DNA of 64,000 bases, taken from assembly GCA_013368445.1 (NCBI GenBank), contig JAACJO010000010.1, positions 1,364,001 to 1,428,000 of the forward strand, written 5' to 3'. A program made the position numbers and the translations under genes. The stretch is from Leucocoprinus leucothites. Taxonomy: Eukaryota; Basidiomycota; Agaricomycetes; Agaricales; Agaricaceae. Positions 46,636 to 57,611 of the stretch are shown piece by piece. The stretch's first letter is position 1; each line of letters starts with the position of its first letter. The notes under the pieces are model-generated. The model searched no databases, was not told the origin of the DNA, and worked only from the letters and a program-made list of their open reading frames with translations.

Positions 46636-49444
46636 TTAAACAGCAACTCCGCCACTGGAGCGATTGGAATTAGCACAAACAGCACGTGCGGTGCGTAATT
46701 TGGCAGCTTTATTGGAGTGCCAGGTTCGATCAAACCTGTTCCTCCAAAATGGACATTTGATGTCATTTGCGTGATGATCGCCTTTGCAGTTCAGGCATTT
46801 GAAGTTCTCCAGGTGAGGACATGGGATGCCCTCAGGAGTGGCGTCATGGGGGGGGTTGGATTTGGGATTGGCCTTACAACACCAGGCCATGGATTGATGA
46901 TTTTCGATGCGATGAGGACCACCACAGATTTGACATCGTGTGCCAAGGGCGTGACACACATGAGTGGGATGACCCCAACGCCAGCAGTTCCTGCATTGCG
47001 CAATGCCGGGGTGCATACTAGTAGCCCGGATGGTTCCGACATGTCGGCCAAAGTTGATAGTATGGTTGACCAACGTCTTGGCCTTAGTACCATTTTGGGA
47101 ATCCCAGATATCAAACCACACGACTGCCGTGTCCAATTTTGGGGAGGCTTTCATGACGCAAGGGCGGGCGGCAAGAATAACATTTTCAAACAAAGTAGAT
47201 TGTCCGAGGGCTTGTTCCACGAACGCAGGGGAAAGGGGGTTGGAAGAGTTGGCTACCCAATAAGGGACGCCGACAATTTTAAGGAACGATTTAGATTGTG
47301 GGAGACGAGGCTCAACGGGGATGGCGTCTCCTAGTTGCCAGGCTTTTTTGAGCCAGGATTTGATGGTTTCCAGGTCCGTGGGGGACGCGACACCTGAAGT
47401 GGCAATAGAAATGCCGTTATATGATTCTCGGACAGATTCGACACGAAGTTTGGATTGAGCGGCAGTAAGGCCACGGTTACAGAACTCGGCTGCCTTGTTG
47501 AAGTCTTTGATACGGTCAGCAATGATGTTTCCTTCAAATGGGATGAGGACTTGGCGACGGGTAGGTCCGTGCGTGGTCATTTTAGGCTTAGCGCGTGGGG
47601 CGCTTGCGGATGAAGGTCCGGGCACTTGAGGTTGAGCGCCTCCAAAGCCTGCCTTGTACATAGCAAGGACTTTGTCGTATGATAATTCGGGGAAGGCGAG
47701 TATCATTTCTCGCATCTTAACCCCATCAATATTGGAAGAGGAGTTGGAAGAGGAAGTCGCCGGCTGAACACCCCATTGGGTGGCATCAGCGAATGACACA
47801 TTCTTCTTGTTGAAATGTTCCGTAAGGGGTTTGGTGGATGCCTTACGGTCAGGAGGGGGAATAGGAGGCGGCATGTCAGAGGCGCCCTTGGGGTTAGGTT
47901 TTGATGGCTGAGCCTGGCCATCAGAGGAGGGACGCCTGACTGAGCACTCGAAGTTCCCATTCCCATTCCTTGGGGTCACGTGATTGGAAGGTGGGGGGGG
48001 GGGGAGCCCAGGAGACGCAAATAGGACTGGAGGGCTTGGAAGACGTAACGTCATTCTTTGCCTTCAGGGAGCCTGACATGGACAAAACGTCACGTGCCTT
48101 ACCAGAAGACGTAAAGTCATTCTGGGGGAGATGAATGGTGCCCTCAGCGGGAGGGGCTTGGTCAATGTTCATGCGATCATCGTCGATGCGCGCTGTAGGA
48201 TTAGTTTGCCCAACGACAATGCCAGGCGGAAATAGGGGGGTAGGGATGGTAGACGGATAAGGATTACATACCTTTTTTCCCTTCCCTTTACTTTTGGGAG
48301 GGGGGGAAGAGTCCGTCATGGGAATATCGGGAGGCAGGCCGTAGTAGTGTCTTAATGCATCTACGATGGTGAGGCCGCTTTCGCCATTAATGGGGAGCCG
48401 GTCCCAGCCTGTTTCAAACATAGTAGTGAGTAAACAATATATTGGTTCCCCCATCTGGGGAACTCTTGGATCCTTTCTGCCGGGTTGTAACCCCAATGCA
48501 GCACGGTGTTTAAAGAAGTTAGTAGTATATTTAAGCGCCTCCAGTGCTTTGAAGGTAGCTTCACCGACAACCACAGTTTCTTCGGTGGCAGTGTTCAATG
48601 GATCCTTAAGATCCGGTAGATGTGGCTGTGCAGGCCTAGGCTCCTGCGGCTGTGCAGTGACGTCATTAGTATTAGATAAACCGGCAAAGAAGGTAGCCGA
48701 AGTGCCGGTTGGTATAGCATTTGCTGACTCATCGGATCCATGGATCGCATGAGGCAGCCTTGAGGTGGGTGGGGGTCCAAAGAACCGAATGGCAGGTTCC
48801 CTGTTCTTGATAATCCCATCCTCTTGGTCGCTCCATGCGTCCCCGCGGGAGTCCAAGTTCAGAGGATCAGGTTTGTTGAGCTCACCAAGGAATCCCTCGC
48901 CGAATGGACAGAAGGGAATGGGTGACTTGAAACCGTCATATGCGCTCATCAATGCGGTTCTTGAGACGGCTTTGGGCGTAGACTCCAATCCTCTACGGAA
49001 ATCACAAGCACGGGCCCGTTTGGAACGCAACGATGGAGGAGGAGGAGTTCTGAGGGCGGAGTGTGAGGCTGCACGGGAAAGTGCAGCATGTACGTTTATG
49101 GGGGAGGAAGGGGTTGAAGATCCAGATGAATCAGAATCACTCTCACCGCTTTCTTCGATGTCCGAACCTGCTCTGGATGAGGCGACCGACTTGGCATCAT
49201 CGTGAGCGGAGTGCTTGGTTGATTTGATAGAAAACGCGGGCGAAATAGAGCGGTCGCGCTTGTAGGTTGAGACACGTGTTTCAGTGTCAACAATGTTGAT
49301 GGGGTCCGAAGACGGTGGAGGTGTACCCTTGAGGTCCACCCAATGTGATGGTGCAGTCATATCGATAGAATTCGTAGTCAAGTTGTATGTAGACACCGTC
49401 AAAGAAATCGATGATGGTGGTAAGAGGGAAAGGAGGATGCTCAC
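46636..49444 (-). pseudogene. LINE ORF1 (two overlapping frames joined across a C-run)
   Basis: Frame one (49444-47921) holds a Ser/Asp-rich N-terminus and a conserved region with YDGFKSPIPFCPFGEGF (about 48930), INGESGLTIVDALRHYYG (about 48370) and PPPKSKGKGKK. Frame two (48054-46636) holds NVSFADATQWG (about 47800), PQSKSFLKIVGVPYW (about 47300), VVWFDIWDSQNGTKAKTLVNHT (about 47110) and the three Cys/His modules (CRNCWRWGHPTHVC, CQICGGPHRIENH, CLNCKGDHHANDIKC). They join at the C-run near 47988-48003, where copy 51301 reads on in one frame, so this is a one-base slip. Joined length is about 900 residues. The start may be MTAPSHW or further upstream. Confidence 0.85.
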
Positions 49445-49763
49445 ACATGGCTAGCTATATCTCATGGTGGAACCGGACCAGAGGGTTCACTTCACTGATA
49501 GGGATGATCCTGTCAAGATGTGGACAGATTTGCAAGCTGTGCACCTCCAGAGGCATCCTGGCACTTGTTTTAATGCCTATGACAACCTCTTCAACATTAG
49601 GAAGGCTGAGGATGAGTCCCTGCAGTCCCTCATCAACAGGGTGGAGGAGAGCATGAAGCAAATCCAAAATATTCACCCTGATGACTTTGACCTCAAAGGC
49701 CTGGATGAGGAGCTTGCTTCTATGGCTCTAATCCGAGCCCTGCCCACTGAGGAGTACTTCTCT

Positions 49764-50003
49764 TTTTTTTTTTTTTTTAAAAAAAATCAATGAATTTATA
49801 TAGTGGTGCTCGATCGCAGTCCACTTTCAACTAAATATTACAAACAGACAGTATACTACAGCAAGCTGGGGTACACGAAGCGGTTGAAGACTGCTTAAGA
49901 CAAAGACTATACACGATTAGTCCAGCAACATAGAAAAGACTCGAGAGAGACTATTGAACAAGGTGTCATACACAGAGATCGGACTCAAAAGAAAAGAGAA
50001 GAG
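49764..50003 (-). mobile_element. Very short LINE 3' end in copia gag
   Basis: About 240 bp: T16 A8 on the left (T8 A16 tail in sense), 3'UTR with hairpin, and the last ORF2 codons (SFESDLCV). Flanked by GGAGTACTTCTCT (49751-49763) and GGAGTACTCCTCT (50004-50016). The gag frame resumes across it. Confidence 0.9.
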
Positions 50004-51300
50004 GGAGTACTCCTCTTTCATTTCCTCTCTCCTCCTCAAGGACAAACTTGACAAGGCTGCTGTGCATCAGGCCTTTGTCACTGAGGACACCCAACATCGC
50101 AGGAGAGCCATAGACCTTCCTTCTTCCTCCTCTGCCCTTTCTGCTGCCTCCAGAGACCTCAAAATGGCGAAATCGACTGATCCATGTGGCTGGTGTCACA
50201 AAACCGGCCATACAGAGGCCAAATGCTGGAGAAAGGACAAGGATCATCTCAAGGCCCAAGAGGACACTCAGAATGCTCCCCCCTGGTCCAAACAATGTGG
50301 AAACCGTGCCAACGAGGCCTAGGAGAACTCTGATGGCTCCCCTGCCCTTCCAGCATCCAGAGAAGTGAGCAAAGTCACAGAATTCACTGGAAATGCAAGT
50401 ACAAGCTCCCCCTCCACTCCTATTGCTTCCCCCACTTCCCCAGCCTCTTCCCCACCCCTCCAGCTTGATGCTGACTTCCATTGGATTGCAGGTACAGGTG
50501 CTACGTCACATATGACCCCACACCGTCATTGGTTCAAGAAATATACCCCCTGTCGCATACCAATCAGATTAGCAGACAACTCTGTCATATATTCAGCTGG
50601 GATGGGTTTAGTGGTCTTTCAGCCTGTTATGGGTGGAAAAATGGCTGGAGCGGTCGATTTTTCATGTGTACTGCATGTTCCGGACCTCCAGAGTAATCTC
50701 CTGTCTTGTCTATACCTCACACAAAATAAGGGGTTCAATATATCGATTTCTTCGCACTCTATGGCCTTTAGACTCAAGAGAGAGACTCTCTTCACTGCCT
50801 CTATTGATTCCACCAACTCTGCTGTCCTCAATGGCACTACCATTGCTTCTGAGACTGCTTTTAGCATCTCCATACTTCCTGCTGACCTCTCACTCTGGCA
50901 CCGTTGCTTTGCACACCATAATTATGCTGATGTGAAGAAGATGATACAGCAGGAACTGGTTACTGGGCTTAAAATCAACTCCTCAGCTCAGCCTGACGCA
51001 GTTTGTGAGCCCTGCCTTGCTGGAAAGATGCACTCCCTTCCTTTCCTGGCCTCAGCCAACCACAATCATTCCCCACTTGAGTTGGTGCACTCAGACCTCC
51101 ATGGACTGCTCCTAGTGCCTACCCACAGTGGCTACAAGTACTGGATGATGTTTATTGATGATTCTATGCGTTTTTGAGCTGTCTACCTGCTTAGGGCCAA
51201 GTCAGAAGCCTTTGAAGCATTCAAGGAGTACAAGGCTTGGGCAGAGAACCAGCTAGGAGCCACGATCCTCCTTTTCCTCTTACCACCATCATCAATTTCT

Positions 51301-54093
51301 TTGACGGTGTCTTATACTACATTGACTATGAATTCTACCAATATGACTGCACCATTGCATTGGGTGGACCTTAAGGGTACTCCACCACCGTCTTCAGACC
51401 CTATGAACATCGCCGACACTGAAACACATGTCTCATTCAGCAAGTGCGATCACTCTCTATCGCCAGCACTCTCTATCAAATCGTCCAGGCATTCTGTCCA
51501 TGACGATGCCAAGTCCACTGCCTCGTCCAGAGCTGGCTCTGATGAAGAAGAAAGTGGTGAGAGTGACTCTGATTCATCTAATGCCTCAACCCCGCCATCC
51601 CCTACTATTGCTCCTGTTGAGCTTTCATGTGCAGCATCGCACTCTTCCCTTAGAACTCCCCCTCCACTGTCGTTGTGTGCTAAGCAAGCTTGTGCTTGTG
51701 ATGCTCGCCGACTGGATACCACACCTAAAGCCATATCAAGAACAGCATCAATGAGCACGTACGATGGCTTCAAATCGCCTATTCCTTTCTGTCCCTTTGG
51801 GGAAGGATTCATAGGTGAGTTAAATCCCCCTGATCCTCTCAATTTAAACTCTCGCGGGAATGCATGGAGTGACCAAGAGGATGGGATTCTCAGAAATGGG
51901 GAACCTACCACTTGGTTCTTTGGACCCCCACCCACCTCAAGGCTGCCTCATGTAATCCATGGATCCGCTGAGTCAGCGAATGCTGTGCCAACCGGCACTC
52001 CGGCTACCTTCTTTGCCGGTTCTTCTAACCCTAATGATGTCACACATGGCATCACACATGATGTCACTGGTGACATCACTGCACAGCTGCAGGAGCCCAG
52101 GCCTGCACAGCCACATCTTCCAGATCTCAAGGATCCATCTAACACTGCCACTGAAGAAACTGTTATTGTCAGTGAAGCTGCCTATAAAGCACTTGAGGTG
52201 CTTAAATATGCTACAAATTTCTTTAAACATTGTGCTGCATTAGGTTTATGGCCTGGCATGAAAGACCCAAGGGTTCCCCAAATGGGGGAACTGATTTATT
52301 GTCTACTTACCACTATGTTTGAGACAGGCTGGGACTGCTTACCCATCAACGGCGAAAGCAGACTCACTATCATTGAAGTGTTGAGGCAATATTACAGCCC
52401 TCCTTCTGATATTCCCATGACGGACTCTTCCCCCCCTCCTAAGGGTAAAGGGAAGGGGAAAAAGGCATGTAAACCTTCTCCATCCATCATCCCTACCCCC
52501 CTATTTCTGCCTGGCATTGTCGTCGGGCAAACTAACCCCACAGCTTGAATCGATGACAAACGAATGAATATCGACCAAGCCCCTCCCGCTGAGGGCACCC
52601 TTCCTCTCCCCCAGAATGATGTTACGTCTTCTGGTAAGACACGTGATGTTTCATCTGTGTCAGGCTCCCTACAGGCAAAGAATGACATTACATCTTCTAA
52701 GCTCTCCGGTCCTATTCGCATCTCCCGGGCCCCTCCTCCACCATCCAATCACATGACTCCAAGGAATGGGAATAAAAACTTCAAGTGTTCAGTTGGGCGC
52801 CCTTCTTCTGATAGCCAAGCTCAGCTGTCCAAACCTAATCCTAAGGGTGCCTCTGATATGCTGCCCCCCATTCCCCCTCCTGACCGTAAGGCATCCACCA
52901 AACCCCTTACGGAACATTTTAACAAAAAGAATGTGTCGTTTGCTGATGCCGCCCGATGAGGTGTCCAGCTGGCGACTTCCTCTTCCAATTCCTTCAATAT
53001 TGACAGGGTTAAGATGTGAGAAATGATACTCGCCTTCCCTGAACTATCTTATGACAAAGTCCTTGCTATGTACAAGGCAGGCTTTGGGAGCGCCCAACCT
53101 CAGGCTCCCAAACCAACAACCACAGGCACCTAACATGCTAAACCGAAAATGACAACACACAGGCCCACCTGTCGTCAAGTTCTCATCCCTTTTGAGGGAA
53201 ACATCATCGCTGACCGAATCAAAGATTTCAATAAGGCAGCTGAATTCTGCAATCATGGTCTCATTGCCGCTCAATCCAAACTTCGCGTCGAATCAGTCCG
53301 CGAATCATACAATGGCATTTCTATTGCTACCTCGGGCATCACCACTCCCGCTGACCTCAATACTATCAAGTCCTGGCTGAAAAAAGCCTGGCAACTGGGA
53401 GACGCCATTCCCATTGAGCCCCATCTCCCACAATCCAAATCCTTCCTCAAAATTGTTGGCGTTCCCTATTGGGTAGCCAATTCATCCAACCCTCTCTCCC
53501 CCTCTTTCATTGAGTAGGCCCTTGGCCAATCATTGCTTTTCGAAAATGTTATCCTTGCTGCTCGTCCTCGCGTCATGAAAGCTTCCCCTAAGTCAGACAC
53601 AGCTGTTGTGTGGTTTGACATTTGGGACTCCCAAAACAGTACCAAGGCCAAGATGTTGGTCAACCAAACTATTAACTTTGGTCATCATATCGGCACCATC
53701 CGTGCAACCAGTATGCATCCAGGGGTGGCAAAGTGTAGAAATTGCTGGTGGTGGGGTCACCCCACTCATGTGTGCCGTGCCCTTGGCGTGTGTTGTCAAA
53801 TCTGTGGTGGCCCTCATTGTGTTGAGAACCACTGCTCCATGGCCTGGTGTTGCAAGGCCAATCCTAAATCAAACCCCCCTTGTGATGCCACTCCTGATGG
53901 CATCCCATGTCCTCACCTCGAGAACTTCAAGTGCCTTAATTGCAAAGGTGATCATCATGCTAACGACACTAAATGTCCATTTTGGAGAAACAGGTTCGAC
54001 TGAACCTGGCACTCTAACAAAGCTGCTGAGTCACACACTGCACATGCTGTCCGTGCTAATTCCAATCGCTCCGGTGGCAGAGTTGCCATTTAA
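51301..54093 (+). pseudogene. LINE ORF1 (decayed copy)
   Basis: It is colinear with 46636-49444: MTAPLHWVDLKGTPPPSSD, FKSPIPFCPFGEGF (about 51770), INGESRLTIIEVLRQYYS (about 52346), NVSFADAA (about 52930), PQSKSFLKIVGVPYW (about 53430), VVWFDIWDSQNSTKAK (about 53605), knuckles CRNCWWWGHPTHVC, CQICGGPHCVENH, CLNCKGDHHANDTKC (about 53730-53970). It joins as one frame across the C-rich site that slipped in the other copy. Stops include 52546 (TGA), 52957 (TGA for Trp), 53017 (TGA for Arg), 53515 (TAG for Gln), 54001 (TGA for Arg). It ends at TAA 54091-54093. Confidence 0.85.
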
Positions 54094-54523
54094 ATATGTC
54101 TGGTAAGAACAATCCTATTTCTTCTGTTCATATCTATTCGCAAAACATGGGACGATCTTATGCCCTTGTTGACACCATTCTCAAGTCTAAGAAACTGGAC
54201 TTCAACATCTTTTTTCTACAGGAACCTCCTTGGAATCATATCAGAAAAGTACCCTCTATGACTAACCATGAAGGGGATGATGTCATAGGTGCTCCTATTC
54301 ACCCTGAGTGGCTGTGTATGGTTCACCCTACTAAACCAAATGACCCGTGACCCCGTACTCTAACCTATGTTCATAGACGATTACTTTGCATGAGACCCAT
54401 CCTTTGACAAGAGTGGGTTAACTATTGAGACATACAAATCTTGGGATTATTCAACCAGGGTAACTATATCCATCTACTGAACATATATTCTGACTTATCT
54501 TCATCGGCGATCAACTTTCTTTC

Positions 54524-56829
54524 TTTTTTTTTTTTTAAATCAAGTGTGACCACGGAGGGGTCGCCAATTTATAATGCGGTGCGCGATAGCAGTCCGTGCC
54601 CAACTACTACAACATGCAGAAAGTACCGCTACCGACTACACATTTACATAGCTAGGAATACATATACGAGTCCGAAGTCCGCCTAGTACAAACAATATCT
54701 TCACGCAGTGGTACATAGTTCGAAATGAAAGCATACTACAATACAAGTCGGGTTGTTCTGATTTACCGGCGGATGGAAAATGCACGGCATGGATCTTGAT
54801 GACCCACCGCGCACGGCACGGGGGTGGACAATGCAACCTGCAGGGAAGAGAACCCTGCAGACGCGAACGAGCAGCATCGCGGCGATGGTTTTCAAGCCAA
54901 AGCCGGTCAAACTGGTGTCACCAGAATGGGCACTTGCGATCGTCAGCTGCATGCGGCTTGGCGCAGTTGACGCACTTGATGTGAGGACAGGGATCCTCGG
55001 TGGCGGTGGGCAGGATAGGGGGATTGGCCTTTGGACTCCCCTTACAACAGCTCGAGTGGGAGCGGTGGTTCTCAGTACGATGAGGACCGCCGCAGGCGGC
55101 GCATCGTAGCGCACAGGCGCGGCACGATGAGGTAGAGTGACCCCAGCGCCAGCAACGCTGACACTGAGGACTGCCGGGGTGAGCGCGTGCAGCCCGGATC
55201 ACGGACTGAACACCCTCGAAGTGGAGGTACTTGCCCAGGAGCTTCTTGGCGCTCGCTCCTGATTGAGAGTCCCAGAGGTCGAACCAGATGGTAGCGGTGT
55301 CGGCTCTGGTGGAGTTATGCATGATGCGTACGGAGGAAACATCTGCGAAAATGTCCTTGAAGGCGGACAGTCGCATGCGGTCGGTCATGTGATTCGGTGT
55401 GATGCGGACACCGTTCACGAAGTAGGGGATGTCGAGGACCTTGAGGTAGGACCTCGACCTGGGGCGGCGCATCTTGATCGCAAAGGGGGCGGTGAAGATG
55501 GAGGGGATGGAGGACTCAATGACGTCGCAGTCAGCATCAGAGGGAACAGAGGAGGTGTGCAGCGCGATCGTGCTGTACGCCTTGGTGATGTTCTCCACAT
55601 GCAAGATCAACTTGGTGCAGGAGAGGGAGTCGTTGAGAAGGCGCATAGCCTTGTGATGGAGATAGGTGACCTCATCGGCACTGCTGACAAAGTCGAGGAA
55701 AAGTTGGCGGCGGGTAGGGCCCGCGGTTGTCATGCGCGGCTTCTGAGTGGCGGGGGCAGCGACTTGGGCGGCCTGATGCATAGCGGCGATGCGATCAGGG
55801 TCGAGATCGGGGTGGGATTGCGCCAACTTAATGAGTGATGCAACTCCGGCGGGGCGGGCCGCCTCGGCGAAGGACTTCTTGACCGAGGTGGGAGGAGGGG
55901 GCGCTTTGGTGGGCGCTCGCTGAGCTTGGCCATCAGACCTAACTCTAGCTTGGGGGGGGCCACTAGCGCATGCTTTAACGGGCGCTTGCTTGGGCGGTAA
56001 GGTGGGACGGGCCGGGGCAGGCCGACGATCTGAGGGAGTCTGCTTGGGCGCTTTGGGGGAGCCCATGTCAATGTCGCATGGTTCCACTTTGTCAGCGGAT
56101 CCATGGATCGCCTCATGGGCGATGCGCGTACGTTTAGGGTAGGCCCCCTCGACTTTGGTGGCACAGTCCCGAATGAAATCTGCAAATGTGTCCCATCCCT
56201 GGGCTCGCATTCGCTTGTTGGTGAGGGCCGTGTCGCCTTGGCCCCGGTTTAAAACTTCCACAACCAGTCCAACAAGAGTCGGAATGATCACGGCGGTGGT
56301 GGCCTCTGGAAGAGGGCCTGAGGGAACGCTCCCGATGAAGCGGGAGAAGAAACGAATCCCAGCAAGAGCCCGGGTCTCAACAGACTCCTCAGTTGACCCG
56401 GAGGAGACAGCGGACGGCGGTGCTGGGGGGGGGAGAGTCTTCATGGGGTAGAACGTCTGTCCGCCGGTTGTGAAGGGTTCTGGGGACGGCGACGGAATGT
56501 CAGCCGCGGGAGCGACCACCGACTGCGACGGAACGTCAGCAGCAGGCAGGGAGGAGGGTCCAGGCAACGAAACGTCAGCCTGGGGAGGTCCGAAGAACCC
56601 ATGAACATTGCGGGGGTCGTCATAGGGGTCAAGATGTTTGTCCTCAGACATCTCGGCGATGTTGAGCTCGTTGGCGGAGGCCTCGGCGGACTCGGTAGAT
56701 TGGCAGGGGGGGCCCTTAGATTTAGACTTTCGCTTGCCCATGTAGAATAGGCAGAGATACGATGTAAACTAGACGTCTTAAAACACACCAACGAATAGAT
56801 GGTGGTGGTAAGAGGTCAAGGAGGGGGTA
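54524..56829 (-). mobile_element. ORF1-only element T, complete copy (2306 bp)
   Basis: Flanks GATCAACTTTCTTTC at 54509-54523 and 56830-56844. The 5' end on the right carries CTCCTTGACCTCTTACC. It is type A like V and differs from it by one base in length. Its 3' hairpin (54549-54567) is partly decayed. CpG-rich. Confidence 0.95.
54918..56741 (-). CDS. Zinc-knuckle ORF1 protein of element T (607 aa), cut near the C-terminus
   Basis: It starts at the ATG 56741 with MGKRKSKSKG, a basic opening that could be a nuclear or RNA-contact signal. It continues as in V: SEDKHLDPYDDPRN, TEESVETRALAGIRFFSRF, KKSFAEAARPA, LIKLAQSHPDLDPDRI, SYLKVLDIPYFVNGV, IWFDLWDSQSGASAKKL, CQRCWRWGHSTSSC, CAACGGPHRTENH, CVNCAKPHAADDRKC. 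It ends at TGA 54918-54920 where V has CGA, so the last 21 residues of the V form are lost while all knuckles remain. Together with V it defines a protein of about 628 residues. Confidence 0.92.
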   Translation of the reverse strand: MGKRKSKSKGPPCQSTESAEASANELNIAEMSEDKHLDPYDDPRNVHGFFGPPQADVSLPGPSSLPAADVPSQSVVAPAADIPSPSPEPFTTGGQTFYPMKTLPPPAPPSAVSSGSTEESVETRALAGIRFFSRFIGSVPSGPLPEATTAVIIPTLVGLVVEVLNRGQGDTALTNKRMRAQGWDTFADFIRDCATKVEGAYPKRTRIAHEAIHGSADKVEPCDIDMGSPKAPKQTPSDRRPAPARPTLPPKQAPVKACASGPPQARVRSDGQAQRAPTKAPPPPTSVKKSFAEAARPAGVASLIKLAQSHPDLDPDRIAAMHQAAQVAAPATQKPRMTTAGPTRRQLFLDFVSSADEVTYLHHKAMRLLNDSLSCTKLILHVENITKAYSTIALHTSSVPSDADCDVIESSIPSIFTAPFAIKMRRPRSRSYLKVLDIPYFVNGVRITPNHMTDRMRLSAFKDIFADVSSVRIMHNSTRADTATIWFDLWDSQSGASAKKLLGKYLHFEGVQSVIRAARAHPGSPQCQRCWRWGHSTSSCRACALRCAACGGPHRTENHRSHSSCCKGSPKANPPILPTATEDPCPHIKCVNCAKPHAADDRKCPFW

Positions 56830-57592
56830 GATCAACTTTCTTTCAATGAACTTCATTGACATCCCTAATATTGTATATATGGGTAGCGACTTTAATTGTC
56901 GCTCTCCAGAGTGGGACCCCTCAGTTTCCCATACTCCTCAGTCTGCCATAACTCTAACAGAGCTAGTAGACTGCTTCAATCTCACAAGGTCTCCACCGAC
57001 CAATTTCTCTCCAACCCATTTCTCTCCCATAAGAGATCATGACAATTCGGTTATCAATCTAATGTTCTGCACCAATAACTCTATTCCACATATCATTGAT
57101 GTTAATTTGAGACTACCCTCGGATCATGCACCTTTGATTATCAACCTTCCAATTTGCCCAGATTATATTAATTATAAAAAATGTGTACTACCAAAAGATA
57201 GCAATGAAGAGACTGCTTTCATTTCACAGGTCTCAGAGCATCTAATGGCTCTTGATTGTTCGAACATCCATTCTACTGTTTGTCTGGACAATATCTCTGA
57301 CTCTATTTCTCGAATACTCTCTGTATCATGGAATATGAACTCTAATACAAACTCTAAGATTGTATGGATTACTAACTGGTCAAAGGAATGGTGAAACCCC
57401 CACTGCTCTGAGACTCTTCTTACCTACAGAAGAACAAAGGATCATAAAGACTGGCAGGCGTTCAGAGCAGCTACTCTTTTTTTTTTTTTTTTTTTTTTAT
57501 ATCAATGAATTTATATAGCGGTGCTCGATTGCAGTCTGCTTTCAACTAAATATTACAAACAGACGGTACACTACAGCAAGCTGGGGTACACG

Positions 57593-57611
57593 AAGCGGTC
57601 TTCGACCGCTT
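57593..57611 (-). other. LINE 3'UTR hairpin
   Basis: AAGCGGTC, loop TTC, GACCGCTT: eight perfect pairs. The same structure lies at 42594-42612 and, with paired changes, at 14213-14231 and 41214-41232. Confidence 0.65.

Larger units (their letters stand above)
42479..49447 (-). mobile_element. Full-length autonomous-type LINE (6969 bp)
   Basis: Flanks TGGCTAGCTATAT at 42466-42478 and 49448-49460. It starts (right) just before CATCCTCCTTTCCCTCTTAC, the same 5' box as the ORF1-only elements, and ends (left) in CATTGATTT plus a long A tail. It carries ORF1 and ORF2. It is the best reference for the autonomous family here, with CpG largely kept, though ORF2 has three stops and a frameshift at its start. 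Confidence 0.95.
42263..51178 (+). pseudogene. Copia gag-protease-integrase, split by two LINEs
   Basis: gag starts at 42263 (MSSSGPNFDKLNATNYSTWAG), the usual opening of copia gag with LNATNYSTW. It resumes at 49461 (LMVEPDQRVHFTD), passes SLINRVEESMKQI, and after the second LINE (50004) reaches the knuckle CGWCHKTGHTEAKC (about 50187). The protease has WIAGTGATSHMTP (about 50485; the usual D-S/T-G is changed to G-T-G, a lost catalytic Asp). The integrase zinc region is LWHRCFAHHNYADVKKM ... CEPCLAGKMHSLPF (about 50890-51040), followed by VHSDLHG (about 51085). Stops: TAG at 42470, TAG at 50320, TGA at 51176. Confidence 0.87.
51264..57476 (+). mobile_element. LINE with intact 5' end, split by T and by a minus-strand LINE
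   Basis: It starts at ATCCTCCTTTTCCTCTTACC inside copia integrase and runs through ORF1, ORF2 endonuclease (split at 54523/56830 by T) to about 57476 before RT, where the next LINE enters. Its 3' end is outside the window. CpG loss is stronger than in 42479-49447. Confidence 0.88.
54096..57476 (+). pseudogene. LINE ORF2 endonuclease part, split by T
   Basis: It starts MSGKNNPISSVHIYSQNMG at 54096, two bases after the ORF1 stop. FLQEPPWNHI near 54217. Stops at 54348, 54406 and 54426. After T it continues at 56830 with IDIPNIVYMGSDFNCRSPEW (Gly-Gly-Asp changed to Gly-Ser-Asp) and SDHAPLII, to TNWSKEW and a TGA at 57392. RT is missing, displaced beyond the window by the next insertion. Confidence 0.85.

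Noticed and set aside
42479..49447. Possible programmed frameshift at the C-run in LINE ORF1 (about 47988-48003)
   Set aside because: The copy at 51301-54093 has no such run and reads through in one frame, so this is a homopolymer slip or sequencing error.
54524..56829. ORF1-only elements as internally deleted or truncated LINEs
   Set aside because: They have both termini, target duplications, a private 3'UTR with hairpin, and constant length; LINE truncation removes the 5' end, not the middle.
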